The notes: generated from the sequence alone by a model not told the origin. Positions 44,709-54,225 are shown, numbered from the stretch's first letter. The stretch is 64,000 bases of DNA from CAJCJE01 sp036494465 (GCA_036494465.1 DASXOJ010000086.1:1-64000); one strand, 5' to 3'. Translations and numbers: made by a program.

Positions 44709-46682
44709 TCAGCTCCTGGCCGTGCGGGAGTCCCAGCTGCCGTCGCGGACTTCCAGGCCCCGGGATGGGCGGTAGAGCACGAAGACCGGGCGTCCGGCGA
44801 CCATCTCGGTTTCCGCGCGGCGCGGGCCGGGCACCGGGCCGCTGTTACGGCTGACCTTGGACGGCACCACGAACGCGTCTTCGCCCCGGTGGTCCCACGA
44901 GTTGTCGACGACCGGCGGCGTGTCGACCAGGCGGCTGCGCCTGGTGCCGGGGGCCGCTGCGATCGGGCCGTCGAGGGCGGGCGGGCCGTTGCCAGGGAGG
45001 ACGACCGTGGTCGTACCGCCTGCCGGACGGGCGGTGAGTTCGCGGCGGCCGCTGAGGTCCATCCGGCGGGCCGACGCGGGCACCGGGCCGACGTGTTCCG
45101 GAGCGGCTTCCGGGCGCGCTCTGCGGCCACGTGCGGTCGCCGCGTCGAGCACCTGGTCGCCGCTGCCGCCGTTGCGCACGCTCTCCCAGAAGCCCTCCTG
45201 CGGGGTCGGGCCCTCGTCCTTGCGTTTGCGCCGGAAGATCGTGGACGCCGGGAACCCGCGCCCGGCCGCGCCGACGGACAGTTCGACCATCTGCCACATG
45301 CGCCGCATCGGCTTGCCGACCATGAAGAACACGACCGTGATCAACGTGGCCAGCAGCATCTGCGCGAGCAGCGACAGTTGACTGGACGCGTTGAAGATCA
45401 ATCCGAGCAGGAGCGCGTGCATGCCTGCGAGCGCGGAGAGCAGCAGGACGTTGAACAGGACCGCGCCCGCCGCTTTGGCCACTCTGGGCAGGACTTCGGG
45501 GACGACCATGGCGGCCAGGCCGATCAACGGAGCTGCCAGCATCAGGACGCGGAGCAGGACCTGGGCCAGCAGCACGGCGGCTTTGGCGAAGAGTTGGAAC
45601 AGCGAATAGGCGATGCCCTGGAACATGGCCAGGAATCCGTCGCCGGTCCGGCTGCCTTCGCTGCCTTCGAAGAATCCGGTCGCCGAACCGAGTTTGTTCG
45701 GCAGCGACATGAAGTCGTTCTGTTTCGCGGTGACCTGTGCCTGGTCGTCGGCGGAGGCGAGTTGGCCCTTTGTCCACGCCTGGTCGGACAACAGTTCCGG
45801 ACCGTACTGTTTGGCCTGCGGGGAATTGGGATCACCGAATTCGCCACGTGTCCAGTTCGAGTAGATCACGTTGTCGTACAACGAATCTGGCAACACGTTG
45901 CGCTGCGCGTCGACCTGGTCGTCGGGTAGGAAACCGGCTTGTATTTCCGACGTTTTCTGCAACAGCAGGTTGTCGACCTCGGAATAGACCGGACCCAACG
46001 CGAGCACTGACGCGGCAAGCCACATGCCGGCCAGTGCCCACATACTTCGTTTGCTGATATTGGCCAGGTCGCCGGACCACACGTAGCGGAACAGAATGAT
46101 CGCCATGATCAACGCGACCGGCGCGAACCAGCGCACGTAAACGTTGTGGTAGAAGGTCTGCGCCGCGTTTTCCACCGCATTGTCCAGCGGTTTCAACATG
46201 CTGTTGTTGGACAGCATCGCGTAGTGCAGGCTGTTCGTGGCGCCGACGGTGTTCTTGCCGACGTTGAACAGTTCGTTGCCTGCCCAGGTGTCGATGACCG
46301 AGTTCGGGTCGGTGATCGTGGTGGACAGCGTGCAGTTGGTCTCGAAGACGTGCCAGACGGTGCCCGCGTAACTGAAGTTGCCGTAGTTGGTGTCCGGCGC
46401 GCCGTGGTCGAGCGCTGGCGGGTCGATCGCGCCGACCATGCCCGCGCCGGGGCTTTCCGGAATGGGCGCCTGACCGCACTGGTCGGCGATCGCGGGGGCA
46501 CCGATGATCATCTGCATGCCGAGCATGCCGGCGACCAGGCTGACCACGATCCGCGCGCGACCGCGTTTGCTGAGCCCGTGAGTGCCGCGCAGCAACGGGC
46601 CGAGCTTGCGGAAGTTCGCGCGTCGCCGGGCTGCCATGGACAGACCGGCGAACAGCACCAAGGACAGCAGCGTCATAGCCAT
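44709..46682 (-). CDS. TrbL/VirB6-like polytopic membrane protein of a T4SS
   Basis: A 657-residue protein. A first helix and a signal-like hydrophobic stretch (VAGMLGMQMIIGAPAIADQ) are followed by an extracellular region with two Cys. A block of about six helices spans roughly residues 185-475, with FAKAAVLLAQVLLRVLMLAAPL and VLLLSALAGMHALLLGLIF as the core. The C-terminal 180 residues are hydrophilic and rich in Arg, Gly and Pro. The size and topology fit the inner-membrane channel VirB6/TrbL. GAGGT precedes the ATG. Confidence 0.8.
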   Translation of the reverse strand: MAMTLLSLVLFAGLSMAARRRANFRKLGPLLRGTHGLSKRGRARIVVSLVAGMLGMQMIIGAPAIADQCGQAPIPESPGAGMVGAIDPPALDHGAPDTNYGNFSYAGTVWHVFETNCTLSTTITDPNSVIDTWAGNELFNVGKNTVGATNSLHYAMLSNNSMLKPLDNAVENAAQTFYHNVYVRWFAPVALIMAIILFRYVWSGDLANISKRSMWALAGMWLAASVLALGPVYSEVDNLLLQKTSEIQAGFLPDDQVDAQRNVLPDSLYDNVIYSNWTRGEFGDPNSPQAKQYGPELLSDQAWTKGQLASADDQAQVTAKQNDFMSLPNKLGSATGFFEGSEGSRTGDGFLAMFQGIAYSLFQLFAKAAVLLAQVLLRVLMLAAPLIGLAAMVVPEVLPRVAKAAGAVLFNVLLLSALAGMHALLLGLIFNASSQLSLLAQMLLATLITVVFFMVGKPMRRMWQMVELSVGAAGRGFPASTIFRRKRKDEGPTPQEGFWESVRNGGSGDQVLDAATARGRRARPEAAPEHVGPVPASARRMDLSGRRELTARPAGGTTTVVLPGNGPPALDGPIAAAPGTRRSRLVDTPPVVDNSWDHRGEDAFVVPSKVSRNSGPVPGPRRAETEMVAGRPVFVLYRPSRGLEVRDGSWDSRTARS

Positions 46683-46833
46683 GGGCGTGACCTCGCCGGT
46701 GCGGGTCCTTCGACCATGCTGGTTTCCGCCGCGGCAAGCAATCCCCGAAAGGGTGACACCAGCCGGTCATCCGGCCCGGTGCGGGGCAGGGCGAGATGAC
46801 CGCCTCGGCTGGGCCGGGCCGGGAGGCGGGCGC

Positions 46834-49719
46834 TCATACCGTGTCGTCCTGGTCGGCGCGCTCGGCGTCGGCTCCTCCGCCGTGTCGGCCAGAGCGGTCG
46901 GCCGGGGTGTGGATGAGTTCGGGCTCTTCGACGAGACCGAGTTCGGCGTCGAACTCGGTCTCGAAGTCGCCTTCGGGGTCGCCGGGGTAGTGGGGCACGG
47001 ACACCGGCTGCACCGGGCCGCCGGGCAGCGCGGCGGGATTCTTCTTGGATTCGCGCTGCGCGTCCGGGGTGGTGTCCATCGAACCGCGCAGGTGTTCCAG
47101 GTGCGTGCCGGAGAAGTCGATCCGGATCCGCTCAACGCCGCCCGCACCGTCGCCGAAGATGAACTGGCGCGGTGAGGTGTCGCGCTCGGTCATGCCCCGG
47201 TCGCCGCCGGGCCGCCTGCCGAGACTGGCAACCACCTGCTCGTATCCGGCGCCGACCGGCACCTTGAGCAGGCGCAACGCGTCGGCTTGGGCGTTCTCGT
47301 CGTCCAACCGGCCGACGAACATGGAGTCGAGCAGGGCGACGAAGCCCTGGATGCGCAGGAAGTCCTGGGGGATCTGACTGGACAGCAGCACCCGGACATT
47401 CCACTTGCGCGAGTCACGCGCGAAGCGGTTCATCAGCACGCGACCGGTCGGCACCTCGGAGAGGAAGAACGCCTCGTCGATCCAGACGCCCTTGCGCAGG
47501 TCCTTGGGCCGTTCGTAGATGGAGCGCTGGGTGAGCCAGGCGGCGAGGTTGAGCAGTTCGACGCCCAGTGATTCCGCGTCGGTCCAGTGTTCGCGGTTCA
47601 CCCCGTCCTTGGGCAGGGTGAGACCGGCCATGGTGAGCACGGTCAGCCGGTCGTCGCGGGCTTCCGCGTACGGGTCGGCGTCGTGTTCGGGGATGAGCAG
47701 GCTCATCCGCTCGCGCATCTCGTCGAGGAAGTCGGCGACGACCATGGCGTGCTCGTGGTGTTCGCTCGCGTCCCTGCGCAGTGCCTCGATGACCTGGCCG
47801 GGGTTGGCGTCGAACCGGCCGCCGACCAGGCGCACCGCACGCAGCAGCACGATGCGGGTCTGCGGTAGCCGGGAGACCTCGTAAGGGACGAGGCCGCTGA
47901 GCACGTCCAGCACCAGGCGCCGCCTGGTGGCCGCGACCAGCGCTTTCTCCCGCCGCCATGAGCGTTCCGGGTCTTCCTCGTCGTAGAAGTGCTCCAGTTG
48001 CGGCTCGGCGACCACCCGATAGGGGTTGAGGATGCCGGGCTGCGCGTTGAGCAGGTTGATCGGCCGCGCGTAGGGCCGCAGTTCGGGCAGGTCGCACAGC
48101 TTCGCCAGCGGACCGGACGGGTCCAGCACGGTCCAGTACGCGCCGGAACGCAACGTCTTGTAGACGATGCCGCCGCCGAGGAAGGATTTACCGCCACCGA
48201 GACCAGCGACCAGCGCGGTGAGGCCGGAGCCGTCCCGGATCTCCTGCGCCATCCACGGATCCCAGGCGACCGGGCGACGCGTCGCGGTGCAGGTTTCGCC
48301 GAGCAGGATGCCGCGCCGGTCACCCACTTCCGCGGTCGCGGTGGGTACGGCGGAGGCCACCCAGGTCACCGAGCCACGACGCAGGTAGGCGCCGGAGGCG
48401 AGCGGTTCGCCCGGGATGAACTCACGGACCATCGCGTACTGGGCTTCGGGGTGCTCGATGGCGACCTTCGGCTTGTACAGCTCCAGCAGCTGCTGGGCCA
48501 GGCGCAGCGTCTCGCGTTCGGTCGCGCCGGAGACCGCGAGCCGCCACCAGGACCGGACGCGGGTGGCGTGCGCGGTGAACCCGGAGGTCATCTCGTCGTC
48601 GATCTCCAGCACTCGCGACGCCTGCCGGGACAGCGACTGTGGCGGTTCCAGTTCGTGTTCGTCGGTGTAGTGCCGGACCTGCGAGCGGACCTTGTTCATC
48701 TGGCGTTGCAGTTCGCCGGAGACCTCTTCCGGCTTGCGCACGTAGATCCGGGCGGACCACTCGACCGAGGCAGGCAGCCGGTCCGCGTGCTGCACCCACG
48801 GGTCGTCGACCTCGGGGATCTGCAGACCGTGCATCTGGCCGACGGTGAGCACCGCGACGTGGCGTTTGATGCCCGCGTTGGACCCGGTGCGGCCGCGCAC
48901 GGTGACGGTCGGCGCGTAGGGCTCGGTGTGGTAGTCGGCGGCGTCGGTGAAGCTGGCCAGGTCTTCTGGCTCCCAGACCGAGCCCGGCACAGCGGGCATG
49001 TTGCGCGGCGCGGGCAGGCCCAGCGAGCAGGACCGGTGCATCAGCCAGGACATCTCTTCCGCGGTGACCGGACGGCCTTCCAGGCCCGCGGCGCCGAGGA
49101 CCTGGTCGAGGTGTTCGACCTCGCTGTCCAGCGCGACGAGTTCGGCGTCGACCGCGTCCGGGAAGATCCGGCGCAGCAGCGGCGCGGCCCGCTCGACCGC
49201 GCGGTCGACCATGTTCCTGGTCTGCACCTGCACGCCGAGGTAGACCTCCTTCTCCGCCATGGACCGGCCGAACAGCTGCTGCTGCTCGCCGACCATGTAG
49301 TCGTCGAAGGACGGCGCGCCCTGGGTGTCCGGGAGGCGGTTGACGGCATTGTGCACGTGCGCCTCGGCCCACATCCGGATCGGATAGGGCCGGGTGGTCA
49401 CGCGCAGGTGCATCCAGCGGCCCTGGAGCTCGGCGTACTGGCCTGCGATGGCCGCGATGAGGTCCTGGCGCTGCGAGTCGGAGCGGAACGACCAGCGTTG
49501 CGCGCCGAGCCGGTACCAGGCGTAGACGTCCTGGCCGGTGCGCAGCAGGTGACCGTCGATGCTGCGCGCGGAAATCGTGGGGGTGTAGGTAGGGATGGCC
49601 TGTTCACCAGGCAGACGTCGGCCGCGCTGGCTGTACGCGGGCCGTTCGGCGGGTGCGACGGGCTGTTGGGCGATCCGGTGATTCGCCCTGCCGTCACCTC
49701 CTGCCCGGCGTCCGAACAC
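46834..49719 (-). CDS. VirB4/TraC-like T4SS ATPase
   Basis: A 961-residue ATPase, GTG start with GGAGG upstream. The Walker A motif is AGLGGGKSF (about residue 510), preceded by LLGETCTATRRPVAWDPW, and Walker B is KGVWIDEAFFLS (about 750). Further VirB4 traits are LLSSQIPQDF and a C-terminal region with FIFGDG. The N-terminal third resembles VirB4 N-domains (YAWYRLGAQRWSFRSD). It would drive substrate or pilin movement at the membrane. The ~70-residue C-terminal tail is acidic. It overlaps the PrgI-like gene by 26 bp; a 151-bp gap follows. Confidence 0.9.
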   Translation of the reverse strand: MFGRRAGGDGRANHRIAQQPVAPAERPAYSQRGRRLPGEQAIPTYTPTISARSIDGHLLRTGQDVYAWYRLGAQRWSFRSDSQRQDLIAAIAGQYAELQGRWMHLRVTTRPYPIRMWAEAHVHNAVNRLPDTQGAPSFDDYMVGEQQQLFGRSMAEKEVYLGVQVQTRNMVDRAVERAAPLLRRIFPDAVDAELVALDSEVEHLDQVLGAAGLEGRPVTAEEMSWLMHRSCSLGLPAPRNMPAVPGSVWEPEDLASFTDAADYHTEPYAPTVTVRGRTGSNAGIKRHVAVLTVGQMHGLQIPEVDDPWVQHADRLPASVEWSARIYVRKPEEVSGELQRQMNKVRSQVRHYTDEHELEPPQSLSRQASRVLEIDDEMTSGFTAHATRVRSWWRLAVSGATERETLRLAQQLLELYKPKVAIEHPEAQYAMVREFIPGEPLASGAYLRRGSVTWVASAVPTATAEVGDRRGILLGETCTATRRPVAWDPWMAQEIRDGSGLTALVAGLGGGKSFLGGGIVYKTLRSGAYWTVLDPSGPLAKLCDLPELRPYARPINLLNAQPGILNPYRVVAEPQLEHFYDEEDPERSWRREKALVAATRRRLVLDVLSGLVPYEVSRLPQTRIVLLRAVRLVGGRFDANPGQVIEALRRDASEHHEHAMVVADFLDEMRERMSLLIPEHDADPYAEARDDRLTVLTMAGLTLPKDGVNREHWTDAESLGVELLNLAAWLTQRSIYERPKDLRKGVWIDEAFFLSEVPTGRVLMNRFARDSRKWNVRVLLSSQIPQDFLRIQGFVALLDSMFVGRLDDENAQADALRLLKVPVGAGYEQVVASLGRRPGGDRGMTERDTSPRQFIFGDGAGGVERIRIDFSGTHLEHLRGSMDTTPDAQRESKKNPAALPGGPVQPVSVPHYPGDPEGDFETEFDAELGLVEEPELIHTPADRSGRHGGGADAERADQDDTV

Positions 49720-50287
49720 CGCCTACCTCCTTGCTGCGCGTGCGTGCTGTCCTCGATGCGCCACCGGTTCTCGCCGCCTTGACCGTGCGGCCGGACTTCC
49801 GGTGGTGCACCGTGCGTGCCCGTTGTTCAGCCGTACCAGAACGGGCGTTGGTTCGCTGTCCAACGGACGGCGCATTCGTGCCGCCGTGCCGGTTGGTCCG
49901 GTCGGCCTTACCGGCCCGTCGCGGACGGGGCCGGGTGCCGCGCACCCTGACCCGGGTCGCGCTGGCCGCGCCGCCGGTGCCGCCGGTCGCCTCCCTCGGT
50001 GCGGTCAGTTCCCGTCCCCACATGGTCAGCACCGCGGTCAGCGGGCGTTCGTGGCTGATCCGGGAGCAGATGAACCTGGTCAGCCCGACCGTGATGATCA
50101 GGCCCCAGGCGATGGTGAAGAAGCCGAAGCCGAAGCCGATCGCGCGCTGGATGCCGAACACGATGAAGAAGACCAGGATGCCGACGCCCCACGCCACATA
50201 TCGCGCCCGCCAGGGAAAAGTGGCTTTGGGCGGTCCGAGCCAGACGGCGTCGACCCGGTACACCTCGTCATCGGTGCGTACCTGCAC
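49694..50287 (-). CDS. PrgI/VirB3-like small membrane component
   Basis: A 197-residue protein with two hydrophobic helices (WGVGILVFFIVFGIQRAIGF and FFTIAWGLIITVGLTRFI) near the N-terminus, where PrgI/TcpE proteins have theirs. The C-terminal half is Arg/Thr/Gly-rich and looks disordered. The gene directly precedes and overlaps the VirB4-like ATPase, as VirB3-like genes do. This start gives a short N-terminal lead MQVRTDDEVYRVDAVWLGPP. Confidence 0.75.
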   Translation of the reverse strand: MQVRTDDEVYRVDAVWLGPPKATFPWRARYVAWGVGILVFFIVFGIQRAIGFGFGFFTIAWGLIITVGLTRFICSRISHERPLTAVLTMWGRELTAPREATGGTGGAASATRVRVRGTRPRPRRAGKADRTNRHGGTNAPSVGQRTNARSGTAEQRARTVHHRKSGRTVKAARTGGASRTARTRSKEVGGVRTPGRR

Positions 50288-50306
50288 TAGCGATCACCGC
50301 GCCCGA

Positions 50307-50573
50307 TCAACTGGTGAACAGGTTGGCGAGCCAGGTGCCGATGTTGACACCCGCGCCGGTCACCGCGATGCCGATGATGGCGAGCGCGACGAACACGCCA
50401 CCGACCCGCCGCATCACGCCAGCGTTGTCACCCCGGCCACCACCCAGGTAGAGCAGCAACAGAGCCACTACGAGCAACAGAAGGGGAATGATGTTGTTGA
50501 TGATCCACTGACTGACGCCACTCGTGCCGAAAGATTGTGCGGCAAACGTGTGCAGCGTGTGAAGTGTCGTCAT
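50307..50573 (-). CDS. Small VirB2/TrbC-like membrane protein
   Basis: An 88-residue protein with two hydrophobic helices (NIIPLLLLVVALLLLYLGGG and VFVALAIIGIAVTGAGVNIG) separated by a short polar loop GRGDNAGVMRR. This hairpin topology is that of TrbC/VirB2 pilin-like subunits, with no cleavable signal. It is the promoter-proximal gene of the cluster and lies 19 nt before the PrgI-like gene. Confidence 0.7.
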   Translation of the reverse strand: MTTLHTLHTFAAQSFGTSGVSQWIINNIIPLLLLVVALLLLYLGGGRGDNAGVMRRVGGVFVALAIIGIAVTGAGVNIGTWLANLFTS

Positions 50574-51190
50574 CTCGTCCTCCCTGATGCGACGAGTGTG
50601 GCTCCCCGGCGCACCGAGTCGCGGTCAGCGTCGGATGTCACTGGTGACGAGTACACCATGTCGGTTTGACGTCTTGTAGTGGTCGCTGTGCGCAGCGTAG
50701 GTCCAATCCGGTTCCCCACTCGGCGAGTGATGCCCATCTGACCACAACCATCATCAGGCGGAAGCAGCCTGCACGACACACAAACCACCCGTTCGCCCCA
50801 GTCGTCAGCGAACTTCACTCGTCCTCGCAACAATCGGTAACTGATCGTGCACCAAACGCCGGAGTGACTTTGGGAATAATATACCCAAAAGGTCCGATAT
50901 TCGGACAAACTTGCCGGTACGCTGCGCGCACCTCGCGATCCCAACAGGCGGAAACCGCTGCTGAGAGGTGTTCTCCATCACAATCCTGGTTTGAAAGCGG
51001 GCAGACCGGGTAAAGCGGTCCAGCCGTCTGTTGCCGGACAACCCGGTGGATCCGATCCCGCCGATACGAGTCACCGTGCGCCTGTTCCCGAACCCCGTAG
51101 CCGAACAAGGAACTCACCCTGCCGAGCCCGGTTCAAGGGTACCGGTTGATCATCACCGGCTCGCCGTCGGCCGAAGGGTTCAACACCCGT
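50574..51190. other. Promoter region of the T4SS-like cluster, non-coding
   Basis: No credible gene in about 617 bp; open frames here lack family resemblance and overlap each other. The stretch 50860-50910 is markedly AT-rich and carries two palindromes (separate entry). The T4SS-like genes start at its left edge and the convergent-ending LtrA gene finishes at its right edge. Confidence 0.5.
50869..50906. promoter_or_regulatory. Two adjacent palindromes upstream of the T4SS-like cluster
   Basis: TTTGGG (50869-50874) and CCCAAA (50884-50889) form a 6-bp inverted repeat around AATAATATA. Directly next to it, GTCCGA-TAT-TCGGAC (50892-50906) is a perfect 15-bp palindrome. They lie about 300 bp upstream of the VirB2-like start in AT-rich DNA. 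Probably operators for an unidentified regulator. Confidence 0.5.
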
Positions 51191-52543
51191 TCAGCCGGTG
51201 GCCGCCGTGGCCTGCCCGGCGTCCTCCGGGTCCGCCGCGTCTCCCTGGTCGCCGTGCTCCCGGCTCATCCGCACCGCGGCGCGGTGCTGCCCGATCACAT
51301 AGGCGACCAGCAACGCGGCGACCATGATCGCCATCATGCCCACGGTCGCGGCCAGTCCGACCGCGTCCGCCGTCCACGACAACCCGATGATCACCGCCGC
51401 GATCACGATCACGTAGCGCCCCCGGATGTGGTAGATACGGCTGGCCGGGCTGTGCAGAACGTTGCCGGTCAACAGGAAGACCGCGACCGGCAACGCCACC
51501 ATCAGCGCCGCGCTGTCCGGACTCACCAGGGTGGCCTCGCCCGGATGCCGGGCCAGGTCGGCAGCGGTCTCCGCGGCCACGCTGAGCGTCGCGCCCAGTG
51601 CCGCGACCGACGCGAAGATGAAGAAGTGGGTGTAGGCCCAGACCATCGTGGTACGCAGGGATGTTCGCAGGATCTCGGCAGCCGCGTCGGTCTTGAAGTA
51701 CGCCCACCACAACCCGAACACCAGCAGCAGGGCCGCGACGGCGAGCACGATCAGCGAGACCGGCACCCCGCCCTTGTCGTTGCTGGACACCACACCCTGC
51801 ACGGCGATGGTCAGCGCGGACACGCACTCGCCGAGCACGATCAGCGTGAAACAGCTGTAGCGGTCGGAGATGTGGTCCGGGTGCCAGGACGTCTCGCGGC
51901 CGCGCGTCTCCGCCCACACCGGCACGAGCATCTCGCACAGCGCGAACACGCCGAAGAAGATCAGGTCCCACGGGTGCGGGAGGAACAACCGGATCACCCA
52001 GCCGGCCTGGCACAACCCGATCCCGACCGCGTAGCGCAGGGCGGCGGGCCGACCCGGCGGGTACTCGAACCAGACCCGGATCCACTGGGCGATCATGGCC
52101 ACCCGCATGATCACGTAGCCGAAGGTCATGATCGTGAAGTTGAACGACTCGAACGCCGCGGGCATGCCCGCGGCGATCACCAGCACGCCCGCCATCTGCA
52201 GCAGCGTGAGCAGCCGGTAGAACACGTCGTCGGTGTCGTAGGCGCTGGCGAACCAGGTGAAGTTGATCCAGGCCCACCAGATCGCGAAGAACAGCATCGC
52301 GTAGCGCAGCACGTCCAGCCAGGCATTGCCGCCATGTGGACCGGCGCCGAGACCGTGGTGCAGCTGACTGCCCGCCTGCGCGACCGCGACCACGAAACAC
52401 AGGTCGTAGAACAGTTCGAGCGGGGTCGACGAGCGGTACTCCTGCTCGCGATCCCGAGCCATCATCACCCGTCGCCAGGTGCCCAGCACGGCCGGGCGGT
52501 CCGTCCTGATGGTCACCGACGGCCGATGCCTGCTACCGGTCAT
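51191..52543 (-). CDS. LtrA (low temperature requirement A) family membrane protein
   Basis: A 450-residue membrane protein. It has the family opening STPLELFYDLCFVVAVAQAG and ESFNFTIMTFGYVIMRVAMI, with DRYSCFTLIVLGECV further on. About 12 hydrophobic segments. LtrA was named from a Listeria cold-growth mutant; its mechanism is not settled. The start at 52543 has GGGGAGAG upstream. It is not part of the T4SS-like cluster: its stop is 617 bp away and its own gene precedes VKOR by position only. Confidence 0.92.
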   Translation of the reverse strand: MTGSRHRPSVTIRTDRPAVLGTWRRVMMARDREQEYRSSTPLELFYDLCFVVAVAQAGSQLHHGLGAGPHGGNAWLDVLRYAMLFFAIWWAWINFTWFASAYDTDDVFYRLLTLLQMAGVLVIAAGMPAAFESFNFTIMTFGYVIMRVAMIAQWIRVWFEYPPGRPAALRYAVGIGLCQAGWVIRLFLPHPWDLIFFGVFALCEMLVPVWAETRGRETSWHPDHISDRYSCFTLIVLGECVSALTIAVQGVVSSNDKGGVPVSLIVLAVAALLLVFGLWWAYFKTDAAAEILRTSLRTTMVWAYTHFFIFASVAALGATLSVAAETAADLARHPGEATLVSPDSAALMVALPVAVFLLTGNVLHSPASRIYHIRGRYVIVIAAVIIGLSWTADAVGLAATVGMMAIMVAALLVAYVIGQHRAAVRMSREHGDQGDAADPEDAGQATAATG

Positions 52544-52598
52544 CTCGACTCTCCCCCGCTCGAAGCCTTTCTGCTTTTCGAGCCTAGGACGCCGAGGC

Positions 52599-53114
52599 TC
52601 AGTCCTCTCGGTGGGACATCCGGTACTGCCCGATCACGACCACCGCGAACAGGGCGAGCGTGACGATGTGCACACCCGTGCAGTACTCGCAGATCGACCC
52701 GATCAGGACCAGTTCGGCGGAGACGAGGTAGACCACGAAGACCAACCCGACCGCGACGCCCGCCAACCGCAGCCAGCGCACGATCGGCAGCGGCGAGCGC
52801 CACCCCCACGGCGAGTTCAACACCGTCATCGGCACGAAGAAGACCAGGCCGAGCACGGCCACCGGGATGCCGAAGATCTCCGACTCCGGGCTGGTCGTGA
52901 CCTTGAGGCAGTTGACCACCGAGTTCTGCTGGCAGAACAGCGCGGCCTGGTCGGTGTAGTGGCTGATGGTGAGGTAGATCGACAGCGCGAGACCGGCCAG
53001 CGTCAGGAGGAAGGAGGTGATCACCAGCCAGCGCGGCGCCGCCTGCACCGTCCGATTGCTTGCCGCGCCCCCGTTCACCTTGTTCGAGGTGGCGCTGTTC
53101 GATGTCGGGGCCAC
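52599..53114 (-). CDS. Vitamin K epoxide reductase (VKOR) family protein
   Basis: A membrane oxidase of about 171 residues that helps make disulfide bonds in exported proteins. Four to five helices are present. The active-site CxxC reads ICEYC, and the loop Cys pair is FCQQNSVVNC, giving all four functional cysteines. GTG 53114 is chosen because GGAGG lies 5 nt upstream; GTG 53120 is too close to it. The linked DsbA-like partner of many actinomycete VKORs is not next to it. Confidence 0.9.
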   Translation of the reverse strand: MAPTSNSATSNKVNGGAASNRTVQAAPRWLVITSFLLTLAGLALSIYLTISHYTDQAALFCQQNSVVNCLKVTTSPESEIFGIPVAVLGLVFFVPMTVLNSPWGWRSPLPIVRWLRLAGVAVGLVFVVYLVSAELVLIGSICEYCTGVHIVTLALFAVVVIGQYRMSHRED

Positions 53115-53189
53115 TGGCACCTCCGGTAGGCGTCGATGATTTCGACCTTAGCGAAACGCACGCTCCGTGTCCGCCGCTGACCCGGTCAT

Positions 53190-53558
53190 TCACCCTCGGA
53201 CGATCCGGTGCCTACCGTGCCCCTCCTGAAACGCGACCATCCGGAGAATCTCGTCGTCTGTGTACTCCTGGTTGTCAGTGACGACGACCACCTTGTCGTC
53301 GTCCTCGTACTCCCGGTGCACGACCGCGACACACCGCCCGACGCCCGTCTCGACCGATCCCGCCGGGCCGAGCAGATACGCGTCCAGCTCCTGACCGTCC
53401 GGCGCGACCGTGTCCGGCACGTAGCCGTAGTTGACCGAATACCGGAACCGCGCCGACGGATGCCGCGATCCCATCGGCCGATCCACGATCACCCGGACCA
53501 CCGAACCCAGCAACGCCAGCCCGAGCCGCAAAGTCTCCTGCCCGACAGATTCAGCCAT
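53190..53558 (-). CDS. Short inorganic pyrophosphatase-like protein
   Basis: About 122 residues, against about 165 for normal soluble pyrophosphatases. The region RYSVNYGYVPDTVAPDGQELDAYLLG resembles the signature loop of family I PPases, but where the family has DGDPLD this has DGQELD, so one metal-binding Asp is replaced by Gln. The C-terminal catalytic part seems shortened. A specialised or inactive homologue is likely. ATG 53558 is chosen with GGGGTG upstream. Confidence 0.65.
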   Translation of the reverse strand: MAESVGQETLRLGLALLGSVVRVIVDRPMGSRHPSARFRYSVNYGYVPDTVAPDGQELDAYLLGPAGSVETGVGRCVAVVHREYEDDDKVVVVTDNQEYTDDEILRMVAFQEGHGRHRIVRG

Positions 53559-53646
53559 GCACATCACCCCGACCGGCTTATCGTGGATTGCGAAAAAACT
53601 GGATCCATCCAGATTGCCAGCGAGAACCCGGCCGACAAGGACCCGA

Positions 53647-54225
53647 ATGGCGGAGCAGGCACTACTCCTCCTCGACGTCGACGGCGTGCTCAACCCGTTC
53701 GCCGCGAACCCCACCGCCCGTCCACCCGGCTACCGCACCTACCGCTACACCGCCGACGGCGGCTGGTACACCGGCCGCAATGCACGTCGCCACCAGGGCC
53801 TGCGCATCTGGCTACACCCCGGCCACGGCCCCCGATTACGCGAACTCGCCTCGGCCGCCAACCTCGAACTGGCCTGGGCAACGACCTGGCTACACGACGC
53901 GAACCGCTACGTCGGCCCCGCGATCGGCCTACCCGAAATCCCGGTGATCGAATTCCCGGCCGCCGACCTCGCCCCCGAGCCGTCCGGCTGGACCGCGTGG
54001 ACCGACACCGGCGGCTGGAAATGGCCCGCCGTCGCCACCTACGCCGCCGGGCGCCCGCTGGCATGGCTCGACGACGACTTCGACACCTTCGGCTTCCCCG
54101 AAGCGCGCACCGAGTTCGACCGGGTTCGGGACGGCATCCCGACATTCCTGTGCCACGTCGACCCGCGCCGGGGTCTACTCCCCGAGCATCTGAACCAGGT
54201 CACCGACTGGGCCGCTGGCCGCTGA
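53647..54225 (+). CDS. HAD-superfamily hydrolase-like protein
   Basis: A 192-residue protein with HAD motif I as LLLDVDGVLNPF near the N-terminus. Later LAWLDDDFDTFGFPEA may be the acidic motif IV region. No cap domain is evident. Substrate and activity are unknown; relatives in actinomycetes are annotated only as HAD-domain proteins. The ATG lies 89 bp past the start of the divergent PPase-like gene. Confidence 0.8.
   Translation: MAEQALLLLDVDGVLNPFAANPTARPPGYRTYRYTADGGWYTGRNARRHQGLRIWLHPGHGPRLRELASAANLELAWATTWLHDANRYVGPAIGLPEIPVIEFPAADLAPEPSGWTAWTDTGGWKWPAVATYAAGRPLAWLDDDFDTFGFPEARTEFDRVRDGIPTFLCHVDPRRGLLPEHLNQVTDWAAGR

Noticed and set aside
50570..50944. Minus-strand open frame upstream of the VirB2-like gene
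   Set aside because: No family similarity, no ribosome site, and it overlaps palindromes and AT-rich promoter-like DNA.
51146..52663. Plus-strand open frame opposite LtrA
   Set aside because: Antisense shadow; His/Arg/Asp/Gln-rich low complexity.
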